Assembly (NCBI GenBank): GCA_031460175.1 | Contig: JAVKGW010000007.1 | Location: forward strand, 58,820 to 122,819 | DNA: 64,000 bases | Source: Armatimonadota bacterium | GTDB taxonomy: Bacteria; Sysuimicrobiota; Sysuimicrobiia; Sysuimicrobiales; Sysuimicrobiaceae | Direction: 5' to 3' | Shown: positions 1 to 9,174 of the stretch, one piece after another | How positions within the stretch are numbered: position 1 is the first letter of the stretch | Layout: every line of letters starts with the position of its first letter | Made by a program: the position numbers and the translations under genes | The notes under the pieces: model-generated | The model's database searches: none | Told to the model about the DNA's origin: nothing | Seen by the model: the letters and a program-made list of their open reading frames with translations, nothing else

Positions 1-1
1 G

Positions 2-370
2 ATCAACAACAACGTGGTGCAGTACGAGGTCACCCTCCAAGTGACGGATCCCGGACACCGGCTGCGACTCGGCATGACCGTGCAGGCGGAGTTCACCCTC
101 CTCCACCGGTCCGGGGTCCTCCTTATCCCCCGGGAGGCGGTTCGCGGGCAGGGAGTGCTGGTGGTGGTCAACGGGGAACTGCATCCCCGCCGCGTGGAAC
201 TGGGGCAGACGGACGGCCGGATGGTGGAGGTGCGAAGCGGCCTACGGGAAGGGGAGACGGTGTTCCTGGGGGTGGAGCGGGGCCCGGAGGTCCAGGCGCC
301 CCGGAACCCGTTCCTGCCCCAGTTCCCACGCCGTTCCCCCACCCCTCCAGGCCTGCGGAGGGTCCCATGA
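2..370 (+). CDS. Efflux periplasmic adaptor subunit, C-terminal part (partial at left edge)
   Basis: The open frame runs in from the left edge, so only the last 122 codons are present. The visible part fits the beta-barrel and membrane-proximal end of the HlyD/MacA/RND adaptor family: a Gly-Met-x-Val-x-Ala strand, a Leu-Ile-Pro-Arg-Glu-Ala-Val segment and the usual Val-Glu-x-Gly-x-x-(8)-Leu-x-x-Gly-Glu turn, followed by a proline-rich tail. Such adaptors bridge an inner-membrane exporter to an outer-membrane channel. The stop overlaps the next gene by four bases (ATGA), and that gene plus the following one encode a MacB-type ATPase and permease. The three therefore probably form one tripartite macrolide/lipid/peptide exporter. 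The substrate cannot be told. Family call is confident; the missing N-terminus would hold the signal sequence and hairpin. Confidence 0.85.
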   Translation: MNNNVVQYEVTLQVTDPGHRLRLGMTVQAEFTLLHRSGVLLIPREAVRGQGVLVVVNGELHPRRVELGQTDGRMVEVRSGLREGETVFLGVERGPEVQAPRNPFLPQFPRRSPTPPGLRRVP

Positions 371-1068
371 GGCTCCTCGAGCTCGAGGAGGTGAGCAAGG
401 TTTACCGGATGGACGGGGTGGAGGTGTGGGCCCTACGGGGCGTTAGCCTGGAGATCGATGCCGGAGAGTTCGTGGCCATCATGGGACCTTCGGGTTCCGG
501 GAAGTCCACGTGCATGAACATCCTGGGCCTGCTGGACCGGCCCACCTCGGGCGTGTACCGGTTCGAGGGCCGGGACGTATCGGGCCTGGGGGAGGTGGAG
601 CGGGCCCGGTTGCGTAACCGGCGCATCGGGTTCGTGTTCCAGGCCTACAACCTCCTCCCGCGCACCACGGCCCTGGAGAACGTGGAACTCCCCCTGATCT
701 ACGCGGGGATCCGGGATCGGGCCCGGGCCCGGGAGGCCCTGCGGTGGGTGGGTCTGGAGCACCGCGCCCATCACCTCCCCACGCAGCTCTCGGGCGGGGA
801 GCAGCAGCGGGTGGCCATCGCCCGGGCCCTGGTGATGGAACCCGCCCTGGTGCTGGCGGACGAACCCACGGGCAACCTCGACACCCAGACAAGCTTGGAG
901 ATCATGGGGATCTTGCAGCGGCTGAACGAGCGGGGGGTCACCGTGGTGATGGTGACCCACGAGCCGGACATCGCGGCCTTCGCCCGCCGCATCGTGCAGT
1001 TTCGGGACGGCCGCATCGTGCAGGACCGTCCCAACCGACCCCGCCGGGTCTTGGAGGTGCAGACGTGA
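367..1068 (+). CDS. ABC transporter ATP-binding protein, MacB/LolD type
   Basis: A 233-residue nucleotide-binding subunit. Walker A (GPSGSGKST) is at residues 40-48, the ABC signature LSGGEQQR at about 141-148, and Walker B LVLADE with the following PTGNLD at about 161-172. The D-loop and an H-loop (VTHEP) are present, so it should be an active ATPase. The PTGNLD form after Walker B is typical of the MacB/LolD/FtsE class, which drives export or mechanotransmission instead of import. The ATG start overlaps the adaptor stop by four bases, and its own stop overlaps the permease start in the same way, so stoichiometry is likely held by coupled translation. Length is normal for the family. Confidence 0.95.
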   Translation: MRLLELEEVSKVYRMDGVEVWALRGVSLEIDAGEFVAIMGPSGSGKSTCMNILGLLDRPTSGVYRFEGRDVSGLGEVERARLRNRRIGFVFQAYNLLPRTTALENVELPLIYAGIRDRARAREALRWVGLEHRAHHLPTQLSGGEQQRVAIARALVMEPALVLADEPTGNLDTQTSLEIMGILQRLNERGVTVVMVTHEPDIAAFARRIVQFRDGRIVQDRPNRPRRVLEVQT

Positions 1069-2282
1069 CCCTGCTCGCGAGCCTCCGCATCGCGCTCCGG
1101 GCCTTGGCCGCGAACCCTCTCCGCTCGCTCCTGACCACCCTGGGCGTGATCATCGGGGTGGGGGCCGTGGTGACCACGGTGGGGATCGGGTCCGGGGCCC
1201 GCCGCAGCGTGGAGGAGCAGCTCACGGCGCTGGGCACCAACCTCCTCACCGTGCTCCCGGGCCGGGCCGCGGGTCCCGGTGGGATCGGATTCGGGCTCGG
1301 TACGGTGCAGACCCTCACATGGGACGACGCGGAGGCCATTCAGTCCTCCCTCCCGGACGTGGAGGCGGTGGCCGCGGAATTCAGCCGGCCGGCCCAGGTG
1401 GTGGCAGGTCCCTACAACGACACCACGAACATCAGCGGGGTCACGCCCTCCTTCCCGGAGGTGCGCAACTGGCACCCCGTGGAGGGGACCTTCTTCGGGG
1501 AGATGGAGATGCGGACCCGGGCCCGGGTGGCGGTGATCGGGCAGACGGTGCGGGAAACCCTCTTCCCGGACCGGGATCCCCTGGGACAGCCCATCCGCAT
1601 CAACCGGGTCCTCTTCACCGTGATCGGGGTGATGGAGCGCAAGGGCTCCACGGGGTTCGGAGACCGGGACGACGTGGTGTTCGTGCCCCTCTCCACGGCC
1701 CAGAAGCGCCTGTTCGGGGTGGACCACGTGCGGGCCGTGTACGTGAAGGTGCGGGACGCCTCGCGCATGGACGCGGTAGCCGCCCAGGTGGAGTCGTTGA
1801 TCCGGACCCGCCACCGGATCCGGGAGGACCAGGAGTCCGATTTCGTGGTGCGCAACCAGGCAGAGGTGGTGCAGGCCTTCACCGGCGTCACCCAGACCAT
1901 CACCCTCCTGTTGGGAGCCATCGCCGCGGTGTCGCTCGTGGTGGGCGGGATCGGGATCATGAACATCATGCTGGTCTCCGTCACCGAGCGCACCCGGGAG
2001 ATCGGGATCCGCAAGGCCGTGGGAGCCACCCCGCGGGACATCCTCCTGCAGTTCCTGGTGGAATCCGTGCTGCTGAGCGTGGGCGGGGGACTCCTCGGGA
2101 TCGGCGTGGCCCTGCTGGCGACCCGGGCGATCTCGGGATTCGCGGGCTGGATGACCGTGGTGACCCCGCAGGCGGTGGTGCTGGCCTTCGGGTTCGCGGT
2201 GGCCGTGGGGCTGTTCTTCGGCCTGTATCCCGCGTACCGGGCGGCCCGTCTGGATCCCATCGCGGCCCTGCGGTACGAGTAG
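1065..2282 (+). CDS. ABC transporter permease, MacB/FtsX family
   Basis: A 405-residue permease starting at GTG in a GTGA overlap with the ATPase gene. It has the MacB layout: one N-terminal membrane helix (about residues 14-36, after [16 protein letters not shown]), a large extracytoplasmic domain of roughly 220 residues, and three C-terminal helices. The conserved [15 protein letters not shown] element sits between the first and second of these, where the FtsX domain contacts the ATPase. The end, [18 protein letters not shown], is the family hallmark. It probably forms a dimer with two copies of the upstream ATPase and works with the adaptor. A longer upstream reading frame exists but is only the out-of-frame continuation through the ATPase gene. 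Confidence 0.95.
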   Translation: MTLLASLRIALRALAANPLRSLLTTLGVIIGVGAVVTTVGIGSGARRSVEEQLTALGTNLLTVLPGRAAGPGGIGFGLGTVQTLTWDDAEAIQSSLPDVEAVAAEFSRPAQVVAGPYNDTTNISGVTPSFPEVRNWHPVEGTFFGEMEMRTRARVAVIGQTVRETLFPDRDPLGQPIRINRVLFTVIGVMERKGSTGFGDRDDVVFVPLSTAQKRLFGVDHVRAVYVKVRDASRMDAVAAQVESLIRTRHRIREDQESDFVVRNQAEVVQAFTGVTQTITLLLGAIAAVSLVVGGIGIMNIMLVSVTERTREIGIRKAVGATPRDILLQFLVESVLLSVGGGLLGIGVALLATRAISGFAGWMTVVTPQAVVLAFGFAVAVGLFFGLYPAYRAARLDPIAALRYE

Positions 2283-2297
2283 GCGAGGAGGGAGCGG

Positions 2298-2714
2298 ATG
2301 CGGAATCTCACTGCCATCGCGCTTGCGGCCGTGCTTTTGGGGGGATGCGCCCAGGGCCGGGCGGCGCCCCGCGGGGACCCCGCCTTCCGCGTAGCGGCCG
2401 CGGTGCTGGCCCTGGAGCGGAGCGGAAGGGGCCTCACCCCGCAGCAGGCAAAAGAGGTGCTCCCCCTGCTGGACGTCCTGCGGAACCTGCGACCCGAGGA
2501 ACAGGACGTGGCCCAAAGGCTCCTGGCCCGGTTCGATGCCCTCCTCACCCCCACGCAGAAGGAGGCCCTGCGGACCGCGCGCGAGCGCCTGCAGGAACGG
2601 ATTCGTTCCGCCCCCCGACCCGGCCCTGTGGATCCGGAGCGGGCCGCGGAGTTCCGGAGGCGGCTCGTGGGGCAGGCCATGCAGCTGTTGGAGCGGCGGG
2701 CCCGGGGCCGTTGA
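2298..2714 (+). CDS. Small lipoprotein with LTxxQ-like repeats
   Basis: 138 residues. The N-terminus is a short lipoprotein signal peptide with lipobox LGGC (Cys about residue 17), so the mature protein should be lipid-anchored. The rest is Arg/Leu/Glu-rich and predicted helical, with two LTPxQ elements (GLTPQQAKEVL and LTPTQKEAL) spaced like the LTxxQ motifs of Spy/CpxP periplasmic proteins. That resemblance is by motif only. A good ribosome site (GAGGAGGGAGCGG) precedes the ATG, and the gene follows the exporter permease by 15 bases, so it is probably part of the same operon and may sense or chaperone in the periplasm. A strong inverted repeat overlaps its stop codon. Confidence 0.7.
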   Translation: MRNLTAIALAAVLLGGCAQGRAAPRGDPAFRVAAAVLALERSGRGLTPQQAKEVLPLLDVLRNLRPEEQDVAQRLLARFDALLTPTQKEALRTARERLQERIRSAPRPGPVDPERAAEFRRRLVGQAMQLLERRARGR

Positions 2715-2730
2715 GCCGGCCCGCCGCTCC
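2690..2730 (+). terminator. Strong 13-bp inverted repeat over the lipoprotein stop codon
   Basis: Bases 2690-2702 and 2718-2730 form a perfect 13-bp GC-rich stem with a 15-base loop that contains the stop codon. It lies at the end of the exporter operon and before a 94-base gap. No T-run follows, so it is not a textbook intrinsic terminator. It could still act as a terminator, an attenuator or a 3' end stabiliser. An AT-rich pocket (about 2761-2772) follows before the next gene, but no good -35/-10 pair could be assigned there. Confidence 0.5.
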
Positions 2731-2808
2731 TGAGTGGAGGAGGACCTCCCCCGGAGACAGAACAAAAATATACGCGCCAAGGGATTCTGACCGAGGGGGG
2801 AGATCGGG

Positions 2809-3783
2809 ATGAAGCGGCGGGCGATCTGGATCCTCCTCATGGGGGTGCTCTTCGCCTTCCCGCTGTACGGGCAGCCGAGGGCGAACTGGCCCCGGAGCAT
2901 CACCATCGGGAGCGCCTCCATCGGTGGGGTGTACTACGTGGTGGCCGGGGGCTATGCCAAGGTGATCCAGGAGAAGATGGGGATCCCGGCCAGCAACCGG
3001 GTGACGGGAGGTCCCGTTCAGAACATCCAGCTGGTGCACGCCAGGCAGATCGAGCTCGGCCTCACCACCATGGGACCCGCCCACGAGGCTCTACGGGGCA
3101 TCGGGTGGGCCCAGGGCACCCGGTATGACACCATCCGGTTCACCTGGCCCATGTACACCTCCTTCGCCCACTGGATCACCCGGGCGGATAGCCCCATCCG
3201 GTCCATCACGGATCTCAACGGGAAGGTGGTGGATCTGGGTCCGAGAGGCGGGTCGGCGGAGTTCGTAGGGCACAAGGTCTTCTCCCTCTTCGGCATCCGC
3301 CCGGCTCGCATCGTGAACCTGTCCTTTGCGGAGGGTGCGAACGCCTTGCGGGACGGACTCGTGGACGCCAACTTCGGGGTAATCGGGGTTCCGGTCCCTG
3401 CCTGGCTGGAGCTGTCCATCACGCGGCCCGTGCGGTTCTTCGGGTTCACGCCGGACCAGATCCAACGGCTCACCGCCGCGTACCCGTACCTGGCGTCCGC
3501 AGCCATCCGCGCCAATGTGTACCGGGGACAGGACTACGTGATCCGCACGGTCCAGATGTGGAACGCGGCCTTCGTGCACCGGGACATGCCGGAGGACTTC
3601 GTGTACGAGCTCACCAAGACCATCTTCGATAACCAGGAGCTGCTGGAGCAGGTGCATCCCACTGCCGCGGAGACCCGGCCTGTGAACATCTACTACATCG
3701 CGGGCCCGCTCCATCCTGGCGCCCTCCGGTACTACCGGGAGCGGGGCGTGCGGCTGCGGACCGAGCACCAGCCTCCGCGCTAG
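2809..3783 (+). CDS. TAXI-family TRAP transporter solute-binding protein (system 1)
   Basis: 324 residues with an N-terminal signal peptide (about residues 1-22, cleavage after YGQ) and no lipobox cysteine, so a soluble periplasmic protein is expected. After the signal comes the TAXI-type start SITIGSASIGGVYYVVAGGYAKVI and then VTGGPVQNIQLVHARQIELGL, matching the first lobe of the TAXI family. Length is normal. These proteins capture small organic acids or amino-acid-like ligands and hand them to a TRAP permease, driven by an ion gradient. The fused permease gene follows after 18 bases, making a minimal two-gene uptake system. The ribosome site GGGGGGAGATCGGG precedes the ATG. The ligand is unknown. 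Confidence 0.93.
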   Translation: MKRRAIWILLMGVLFAFPLYGQPRANWPRSITIGSASIGGVYYVVAGGYAKVIQEKMGIPASNRVTGGPVQNIQLVHARQIELGLTTMGPAHEALRGIGWAQGTRYDTIRFTWPMYTSFAHWITRADSPIRSITDLNGKVVDLGPRGGSAEFVGHKVFSLFGIRPARIVNLSFAEGANALRDGLVDANFGVIGVPVPAWLELSITRPVRFFGFTPDQIQRLTAAYPYLASAAIRANVYRGQDYVIRTVQMWNAAFVHRDMPEDFVYELTKTIFDNQELLEQVHPTAAETRPVNIYYIAGPLHPGALRYYRERGVRLRTEHQPPR

Positions 3784-3801
3784 CCCGTTGGGAAGGCTGG
3801 C

Positions 3802-5922
3802 GTGAAGCAGGCAACGGAGGACGAACAGGAACCCCGGGGGGAGATCCCCTCCCTCGTGACGGAGGTCGGTCCCGCGGAAGAGCTACGGGGCCGGGAATTG
3901 CGGGGCGGGTGGTGGGTCCTCGCGCGTCTCGTCGGGGTGGCCATGGCCACCTACCACATCGTGGTGCTGGGCTTCTACTCCACCGATCCCCAGAAGATGT
4001 ACGCCCTCCACCTGATGTTCGCCTCGCTCCTGGTGTTCCTGCTCCTGCCCGCCCGCCGGAACGGTTCCCCTGTCCCCACCCTCTGGGATCTCCTGCTGTG
4101 TCTTGCGAGCGTGGCGGTGGTCGTCTACCAGCTCCTGACCTTCTCCGCGCTCACCGCGCGGGCGGGGGTGATGCCCACCCCTACGGACGTGGCCGTGGGG
4201 GTGTTGCTCCTGGCCGTGGTGATCGAGATGAGCCGCCGAACCTCCGGGTGGGCGGTGCCGGCGCTGGGACTGGCGTTCGTGGTCTATGCCTTCGTGGGGC
4301 CGTACCTGCCGGGGCTCTTCCGACACGGTGGTTTCCCCGTGGCCACGGTCGTCTCCTTCCTGTTCAGCGACAATGGGATCTACAGCGCCCCCATCGCGGC
4401 TTCAGCCCGCTACGTGTACCTGTTCATCCTGTTCGGTGCGGTGCTGGAGGCCTCTGGCATCGGGAAGTTTATCGTGGAGATGGGCCTGAGCCTCGCGGGC
4501 CACCGCCGGGGCGGTCCCGCCAAGGTCTCGATCTTTACGAGCGCCCTTTTCGGCACCGCCTCCGGGTCCTCCGCAGCCAACGTGATGGTGGACGGGGTGA
4601 TCAACGTGCCTCTCATGAAGGCCACGGGCTTCCGGCCCAGCGTGGCGGGCGCCGTCGAGGCCATGAACTCCACGGGCGGGCAACTCATGCCGCCTGTGAT
4701 GGGGGCTGCCGCTTTCCTGATGGCGGACATCCTGGGGGTTCCGTACTCCCACATCGCCCTAAGCGCCCTCATCCCCGCTCTTCTCTACTACGTGGCCGCG
4801 TACTGGATCATCGACCTCTACGCGGCCAAAAACCGGCTGCACGGCCTTCCCAGGACGCAGCTCCCACCCCTCGGCGCGGTCCTGCGCCGCCGCGGCTACC
4901 TTCTCGGTCCGCTCGTCTTGATCCTTCTACTCATCATGGGCTTCGACTACTCCCCCTTTCGGGCGGCCCTGTGGGGGCTGGCGGCCGCGGTGGTGGCCTC
5001 CTGGATGAGCCGAGAGGAGCGGGTAGCCCATCCATGGATCCTGCTGGGCGTTGTGGCATACCTCCTCGCTCGCCGTCTGGACTTGCCGGTGCTCTGGAGC
5101 CTCGGAGTGGGGTGCGGGGTGGTGGCGGGCGTGTACGCGGCGCGACCCGAGAGCCGGGAGGGCATCCGCCGGATGCTGGATGCCCTGTACGATGGCTCGT
5201 GGCGGTCCGTGGAGATCGCGGCCACCACCGCGGCCGCGGGGATGGTGGTGGGGATCCTCTCCCTCACAGGGCTCGGCGGAAAGCTCTCCCTGGCCCTTCT
5301 CGCCCTCGCGGGCGGCAACCTGATCTCCATGCTGGTCGTGGCCATGGTGGTGGCCCTGATCCTGGGGATGGGGCTTCCCACCACCGCCGCCTACGCCATC
5401 ATGGCCAGCACCCTGGCTCCGGCCCTGGTGCAGGCGGGAGTCCCGCCCATCGCGGCTCACCTCTTCCTGTTCTACTTCGCGTGTCTTTCGGCCCTCACCC
5501 CGCCCGTGGCCCTGGCGAGCTATGCGGCCGCAAGCCTCGCGCGGGCACCCCTGTGGGAGACCGGTTGGCAGTCCGTGTGGTTCGCCCTAGCCGGCTTCCT
5601 CGTGCCGTACATGTTCGTGTTCGGCCCTCCCCTCCTCATGCAGGGCCCCTGGTACGAGGTGGCGTGGGCCTTCGCTTCGGGAAGCGTGGGGACCCTGTGT
5701 CTGGCGGGAGCGGTGGTGGGATACCTCCGCCGGCCGGCCACCTGGCTGGAGCGGGGGATGCTGCTGGTGGCAGCGCTGTCGCTGATCAAGCCGGGCCTTG
5801 CCACCGACCTGCTGGGGTTCGGGCTCCTGGGCGCCGTCCTCCTCCTCCAACGGCTACGACCTGTCCTCGCGCTCCTCGGCCCTCCTGAGGGAGGACGCCG
5901 CGGTCTGGGGCGTTTACAATAG
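3802..5922 (+). CDS. TRAP transporter fused permease, 4TM/12TM (system 1)
   Basis: 706 residues starting at GTG with GGGAAGG upstream. The protein is a chain of hydrophobic helices. The N-terminal part (residues about 30-180) resembles the small DctQ-like section, and the rest is the large DctM-like section with the conserved GSSAANVMVDGVINVPLMK and STGGQLMPPVMGAAAFLMADI elements, repeated in inverted form near GMGLPTTAAYAIMASTLAPAL. This fused form is the usual partner of TAXI binding proteins. It imports one solute with sodium or protons across the inner membrane. A hydrophilic cytoplasmic N-terminal tail of about 30 residues precedes the first helix. Confidence 0.93.
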   Translation: MKQATEDEQEPRGEIPSLVTEVGPAEELRGRELRGGWWVLARLVGVAMATYHIVVLGFYSTDPQKMYALHLMFASLLVFLLLPARRNGSPVPTLWDLLLCLASVAVVVYQLLTFSALTARAGVMPTPTDVAVGVLLLAVVIEMSRRTSGWAVPALGLAFVVYAFVGPYLPGLFRHGGFPVATVVSFLFSDNGIYSAPIAASARYVYLFILFGAVLEASGIGKFIVEMGLSLAGHRRGGPAKVSIFTSALFGTASGSSAANVMVDGVINVPLMKATGFRPSVAGAVEAMNSTGGQLMPPVMGAAAFLMADILGVPYSHIALSALIPALLYYVAAYWIIDLYAAKNRLHGLPRTQLPPLGAVLRRRGYLLGPLVLILLLIMGFDYSPFRAALWGLAAAVVASWMSREERVAHPWILLGVVAYLLARRLDLPVLWSLGVGCGVVAGVYAARPESREGIRRMLDALYDGSWRSVEIAATTAAAGMVVGILSLTGLGGKLSLALLALAGGNLISMLVVAMVVALILGMGLPTTAAYAIMASTLAPALVQAGVPPIAAHLFLFYFACLSALTPPVALASYAAASLARAPLWETGWQSVWFALAGFLVPYMFVFGPPLLMQGPWYEVAWAFASGSVGTLCLAGAVVGYLRRPATWLERGMLLVAALSLIKPGLATDLLGFGLLGAVLLLQRLRPVLALLGPPEGGRRGLGRLQ

Positions 5923-5951
5923 GGGTGTGAGACCATCAGGAGGCGTGTGTC

Positions 5952-6905
5952 GTGTCACGGCCGACCCTGGGCAACATCGAGCAGATTCTCCAGGCATTGG
6001 AGCAGGAGGGGTACATTGCGGACCGGGAGATCGCCACCGCCATCTACCTCTCCATCGAGCTCCACAAGCCCCTCCTGGTGGAGGGCGCGGCCGGGGTCGG
6101 GAAGACGGAGATCGCGAAGGTCATGAGCCAGGCCCTGGGGACCGATCTCATCCGGCTGCAGTGCTATGAGGGACTGGACGTGAGCACCGCCCTCTACGAG
6201 TGGAACTACCCCAAGCAGATGCTGCGCATCCGCCTGGAGGAAGGGACCGATCGGACCGTGGAGGAGAAGGAGCAGACCATCTTCTCCGAGGCTTTCCTGC
6301 TGCGCCGACCTCTCCTCCAGGCCATCACCCACCACCGGGCGCCGGTGCTCCTGGTGGACGAGATCGACCGGGCGGATGTGGAGTTCGAAAGTTTCCTGCT
6401 GGAGGTCCTGAGCGACTGGCAGGTGACCATCCCGGAGATCGGGACCATTCGGGCCCGGCACATCCCATATGTGGTGCTCACCAGCAACCGCACCCGGGAG
6501 CTGAGCGACGCCCTCCGACGGCGGTGCCTGTACCTCTGGATCGACTATCCCAGCTTCGAGAAAGAGCTGCGCATCGTGCTCCGCAAGGTGCCCGGGATCT
6601 CGCAGCAGCTGGCGGAGCAGATCGCGGCCTTCATGCACCTGGTGCGGCGGCTGGACCTCCAGAAGGTTCCGGGGGTGGCGGAGACCCTGGACTGGAGCCT
6701 GGCCCTTTTGCGCCTGCACCGGGACCATTTGGATCGGACGAGCGTGGAGGAGACCATCGGGTGCCTATTTAAGCACCATGAGGACCAGCGGCTGGTGCGG
6801 GGGCCCTGGCTGGACGCGGCGCTCGCGGCCATCCACGAGGCCCAGCGGGACGGGGAAGGGCTCGCCCGGGCCCTGAACCGGATCGAGCGGACGTTGAAGG
6901 CGTGA
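5952..6905 (+). CDS. MoxR-type AAA+ ATPase, CoxD-like
   Basis: 317 residues starting at GTG, with CAGGAGGC eight bases upstream. Walker A is GAAGVGKT (about residues 47-54) and Walker B VLLVDEIDRAD, followed by sensor-1 TSNRTRELSDALRRRC. The helix insert after Walker B (VEFESFLLEVLSD) is typical of the MoxR group. MoxR ATPases work with VWA proteins as chaperones; CoxD of carbon monoxide dehydrogenase operons is one and helps assemble the Cu/Mo active site. The next gene encodes the VWA partner with a four-base overlap, and XdhC and MocA homologues follow, so a role in maturing a molybdenum hydroxylase is the best reading. A TACAAT hexamer 32 bases upstream could be a -10, but no -35 supports it. 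Confidence 0.9.
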   Translation: MSRPTLGNIEQILQALEQEGYIADREIATAIYLSIELHKPLLVEGAAGVGKTEIAKVMSQALGTDLIRLQCYEGLDVSTALYEWNYPKQMLRIRLEEGTDRTVEEKEQTIFSEAFLLRRPLLQAITHHRAPVLLVDEIDRADVEFESFLLEVLSDWQVTIPEIGTIRARHIPYVVLTSNRTRELSDALRRRCLYLWIDYPSFEKELRIVLRKVPGISQQLAEQIAAFMHLVRRLDLQKVPGVAETLDWSLALLRLHRDHLDRTSVEETIGCLFKHHEDQRLVRGPWLDAALAAIHEAQRDGEGLARALNRIERTLKA

Positions 6906-8053
6906 GAAGACCGGACCTGGGAGATCTCACCGCCCACGTGGTGGCCTTCGGCCGAGCCCTTCGGGAGCACGGGGTCCTGTGCGGTCCCGGGGAGATCGCG
7001 GATGCCCTCCGGGCCCTGGAGCGGGTGGACGTCCTGGACCCGGAGCAGTTCCGGCTGGCCCTGCGGACCACCCTGGTCCACGGCCACCACGACCTGCGGG
7101 TCTTCGACGCCCTCTTCCCCCTCTACTGGTCCCCCTTCCCGCCCGTGTCCTCCTCCCAGGAGGACGGGGAGGACGGGCCAGCGCAGGAGGCCGCTTCGGA
7201 GAAGGGGCAGCTCTCCATGGAACGGTGGGCGGATGCCGAGGAGACGGAGGGGGAGCAGGAGGTCCCGGGCTACAGCGCCCTGGAGGTCCTGGCCCGGAAG
7301 GACTTCTCCACCTTCACCGATCGGGAGCTCGAGGAGATCGGGAAGCTGGTGGTGGCCATCGCCCGCCGCATCGCCACCCGGATGAGCCGCCGGATGCAGC
7401 GGGCGCGGCACAGTCATCGGCTCGACCTGCGGCGGACCATGCGGCTCCACCTCCGGTGGGGCGGGGATCTGCCGGAGCTGGCGTTTAAGCGGCGGCGGGT
7501 CCGGAAGACCCGCCTGGTGCTCCTGTGCGACGTCTCCGGCTCCATGGACATCTACAGCCGGTTTCTGATCCAGTTCGTGTATGCGCTCCAGGAGGCCGTG
7601 GGCAACGTGGAGAGCTTCGTGTTCAGCACCTCCCTCACCCGGGTCACCCCCGCCCTCCGATCCCGGACCCTTCGGGAGGCGCTGGACCGGCTGAGCCGCA
7701 CGGTTCCCAACTGGTCCGGGGGCACCCGGATCGGGGCGAGCCTCATGCAGTTCCTGGAGGGGTGGCGACACCTGCTGGATCCCCGCACCGTGGTGGTGAT
7801 CCTCAGCGACGGCTGGGACACCGGGGACGTAGAGATCCTGCACCGGGCCATGCGGGAGATCCGGGCCCGGTCGGGCCGGGTGATCTGGCTGAACCCCCTC
7901 CTCGGCAGCCCCGGCTACCAGCCCCTCACCCGGGGCATGCAGACGGCCCTGCCTTTTGTGGACGTGTTCGCCGCCGCCCACAACCTCGAGAGCCTTCGCG
8001 AACTGGAACGCACACTGGCGGCGCGGGTGCGCCGCACCGGAAGGAGGGAGTAG
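6902..8053 (+). CDS. VWA-domain protein, CoxE-like
   Basis: 383 residues, GTG start in a GTGA overlap with the AAA+ gene. The N-terminal half is charged and helical, with an acidic stretch (about residues 80-120) rich in Glu and Asp. The C-terminal half is a von Willebrand A domain with the metal-ion-dependent adhesion site DVSGS (just after RKTRLVLLC) and a later ILSDGWDTGD loop. CoxE proteins pair with CoxD ATPases in CO dehydrogenase and related molybdenum hydroxylase operons. The pairing here, in this order, supports that assignment. Whether the client is the Mo-binding subunit encoded at 34995 or an enzyme outside the window cannot be seen. Confidence 0.9.
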   Translation: MRRPDLGDLTAHVVAFGRALREHGVLCGPGEIADALRALERVDVLDPEQFRLALRTTLVHGHHDLRVFDALFPLYWSPFPPVSSSQEDGEDGPAQEAASEKGQLSMERWADAEETEGEQEVPGYSALEVLARKDFSTFTDRELEEIGKLVVAIARRIATRMSRRMQRARHSHRLDLRRTMRLHLRWGGDLPELAFKRRRVRKTRLVLLCDVSGSMDIYSRFLIQFVYALQEAVGNVESFVFSTSLTRVTPALRSRTLREALDRLSRTVPNWSGGTRIGASLMQFLEGWRHLLDPRTVVVILSDGWDTGDVEILHRAMREIRARSGRVIWLNPLLGSPGYQPLTRGMQTALPFVDVFAAAHNLESLRELERTLAARVRRTGRRE

Positions 8054-8055
8054 CC

Positions 8056-9174
8056 ATGCGGGAGCTCCTCGACATCCTCCAGGCCCTCCGGGACGTGCGC
8101 CGCCACGGAGAAGCGGCGGCCCTGGCCACCGTGGTCGGGGTGCGGGGAAGCACCTACCGGCGGGAGGGAGCCCGGCTCCTGATCCGGTCTACCGGGGATC
8201 TCGTGGGCTCCATCTCCGGCGGGTGCCTGGAAGGGGATGTGCAGATCGTGGCGGAGGAGGTGCTGCGGGACGGGCGGCCGCGCCTGCTGCACTACGACCT
8301 CACCGCGGACGACGAGGCGGTATGGGGCCTGGGATTGGGCTGTAACGGGGTGATCGACGTGCTGGTGGAGAAGGTGGGGACGGCGGAGCCCTCCCCGGAG
8401 CGGTTCCTGGAGGAGGCGGTGGAGCGGGAGCAGCCGTTGGTGGTGGTGACCCTCATCGGACCGGAAGACGCCCCGCAGCTCGGACGGCGGTTGGTGGTCT
8501 ACCCAGACGGCACCCGGGAGGGGAGCCTCGGAGACGCGGATCTGGACGCGTCCGCGGCCACGCGGGCGCAGGAGGCGCTGCGACGGGGAAAGCCGGCCCG
8601 CGAGACCCTCGGGGGGGTTGAGCTCTTCTTCGAACCTCTCCAGCCGCCCCTGCGGTTGGTGGTGTGCGGGGCCGGGCACGACGCCATCCCCTTGGTGCGC
8701 CTGGCGCACGAGCTGGGCTTCCGGCCCGTGGTGGTGGACCGGCGGGAGAAGTTCCTCACCCGGGAGCGGTTCCCCGAGGCCCATGGGTTCCTCCACACGG
8801 AGTTCCCGGAGGCCGCGGAGGCCATCCGGCCGGACTCCAGGACCTGCGTGGTGGTGATGACCCACAACTACCTGCACGACAAGAACCTCATCCGGTCCTT
8901 CTTCGCGTATCCGACTCCGCCTGCCTACCTGGGCCTCCTGGGCCCCCGACAGCGTACCCAGAAGATCCTCCGGGAACTCGAAGCCGAAGGGGTGCAGCCG
9001 AGCCCAGAGCTGGCAGGACGGATCTACGCGCCGGTGGGCTTGGACATCGGGGCGGAGGGGCCAGAACAGATCGCCCTCGCCATCCTCGCGGAGATCCTGG
9101 CGGCCATGAACGGCCGGAAGGGAGGCTTCCTGCGGGACCGGCCCGCCCCCATCCACGAGCCGCTTCCCGTTTGA
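8056..9174 (+). CDS. XdhC/CoxI/CoxF family molybdenum-enzyme maturation protein
   Basis: 372 residues. The ATG at 8056 follows AAGGAGGGAG and lies two bases after the VWA gene stop; a longer in-frame extension is only read-through of that gene. The N-terminal XdhC/CoxI domain has the GSTYRREGARLLI and SISGGCLEGDV elements, including the conserved Cys in GGCLEGD. The C-terminal domain is a Rossmann fold (VVCGAGHDAIPLVRLA) ending in LLGPRQRT and YAPVGLDIGAEGPEQIA, all standard for XdhC. XdhC binds molybdenum cofactor, protects it and helps insert the sulfurated form into xanthine-dehydrogenase-type enzymes. It belongs to the CoxD-CoxE-XdhC-MocA set. Confidence 0.95.
   Translation: MRELLDILQALRDVRRHGEAAALATVVGVRGSTYRREGARLLIRSTGDLVGSISGGCLEGDVQIVAEEVLRDGRPRLLHYDLTADDEAVWGLGLGCNGVIDVLVEKVGTAEPSPERFLEEAVEREQPLVVVTLIGPEDAPQLGRRLVVYPDGTREGSLGDADLDASAATRAQEALRRGKPARETLGGVELFFEPLQPPLRLVVCGAGHDAIPLVRLAHELGFRPVVVDRREKFLTRERFPEAHGFLHTEFPEAAEAIRPDSRTCVVVMTHNYLHDKNLIRSFFAYPTPPAYLGLLGPRQRTQKILRELEAEGVQPSPELAGRIYAPVGLDIGAEGPEQIALAILAEILAAMNGRKGGFLRDRPAPIHEPLPV

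Noticed and set aside
771..2921. Long minus-strand frame opposite the ABC permease and lipoprotein genes
   Set aside because: Composition is that of a shadow frame and no ribosome site or motif supports it.
5915..5920. TACAAT before the CoxD-like gene as a promoter -10
   Set aside because: No -35-like hexamer at 16-18 bases and the site is inside the end of the TRAP permease gene; left unassigned.
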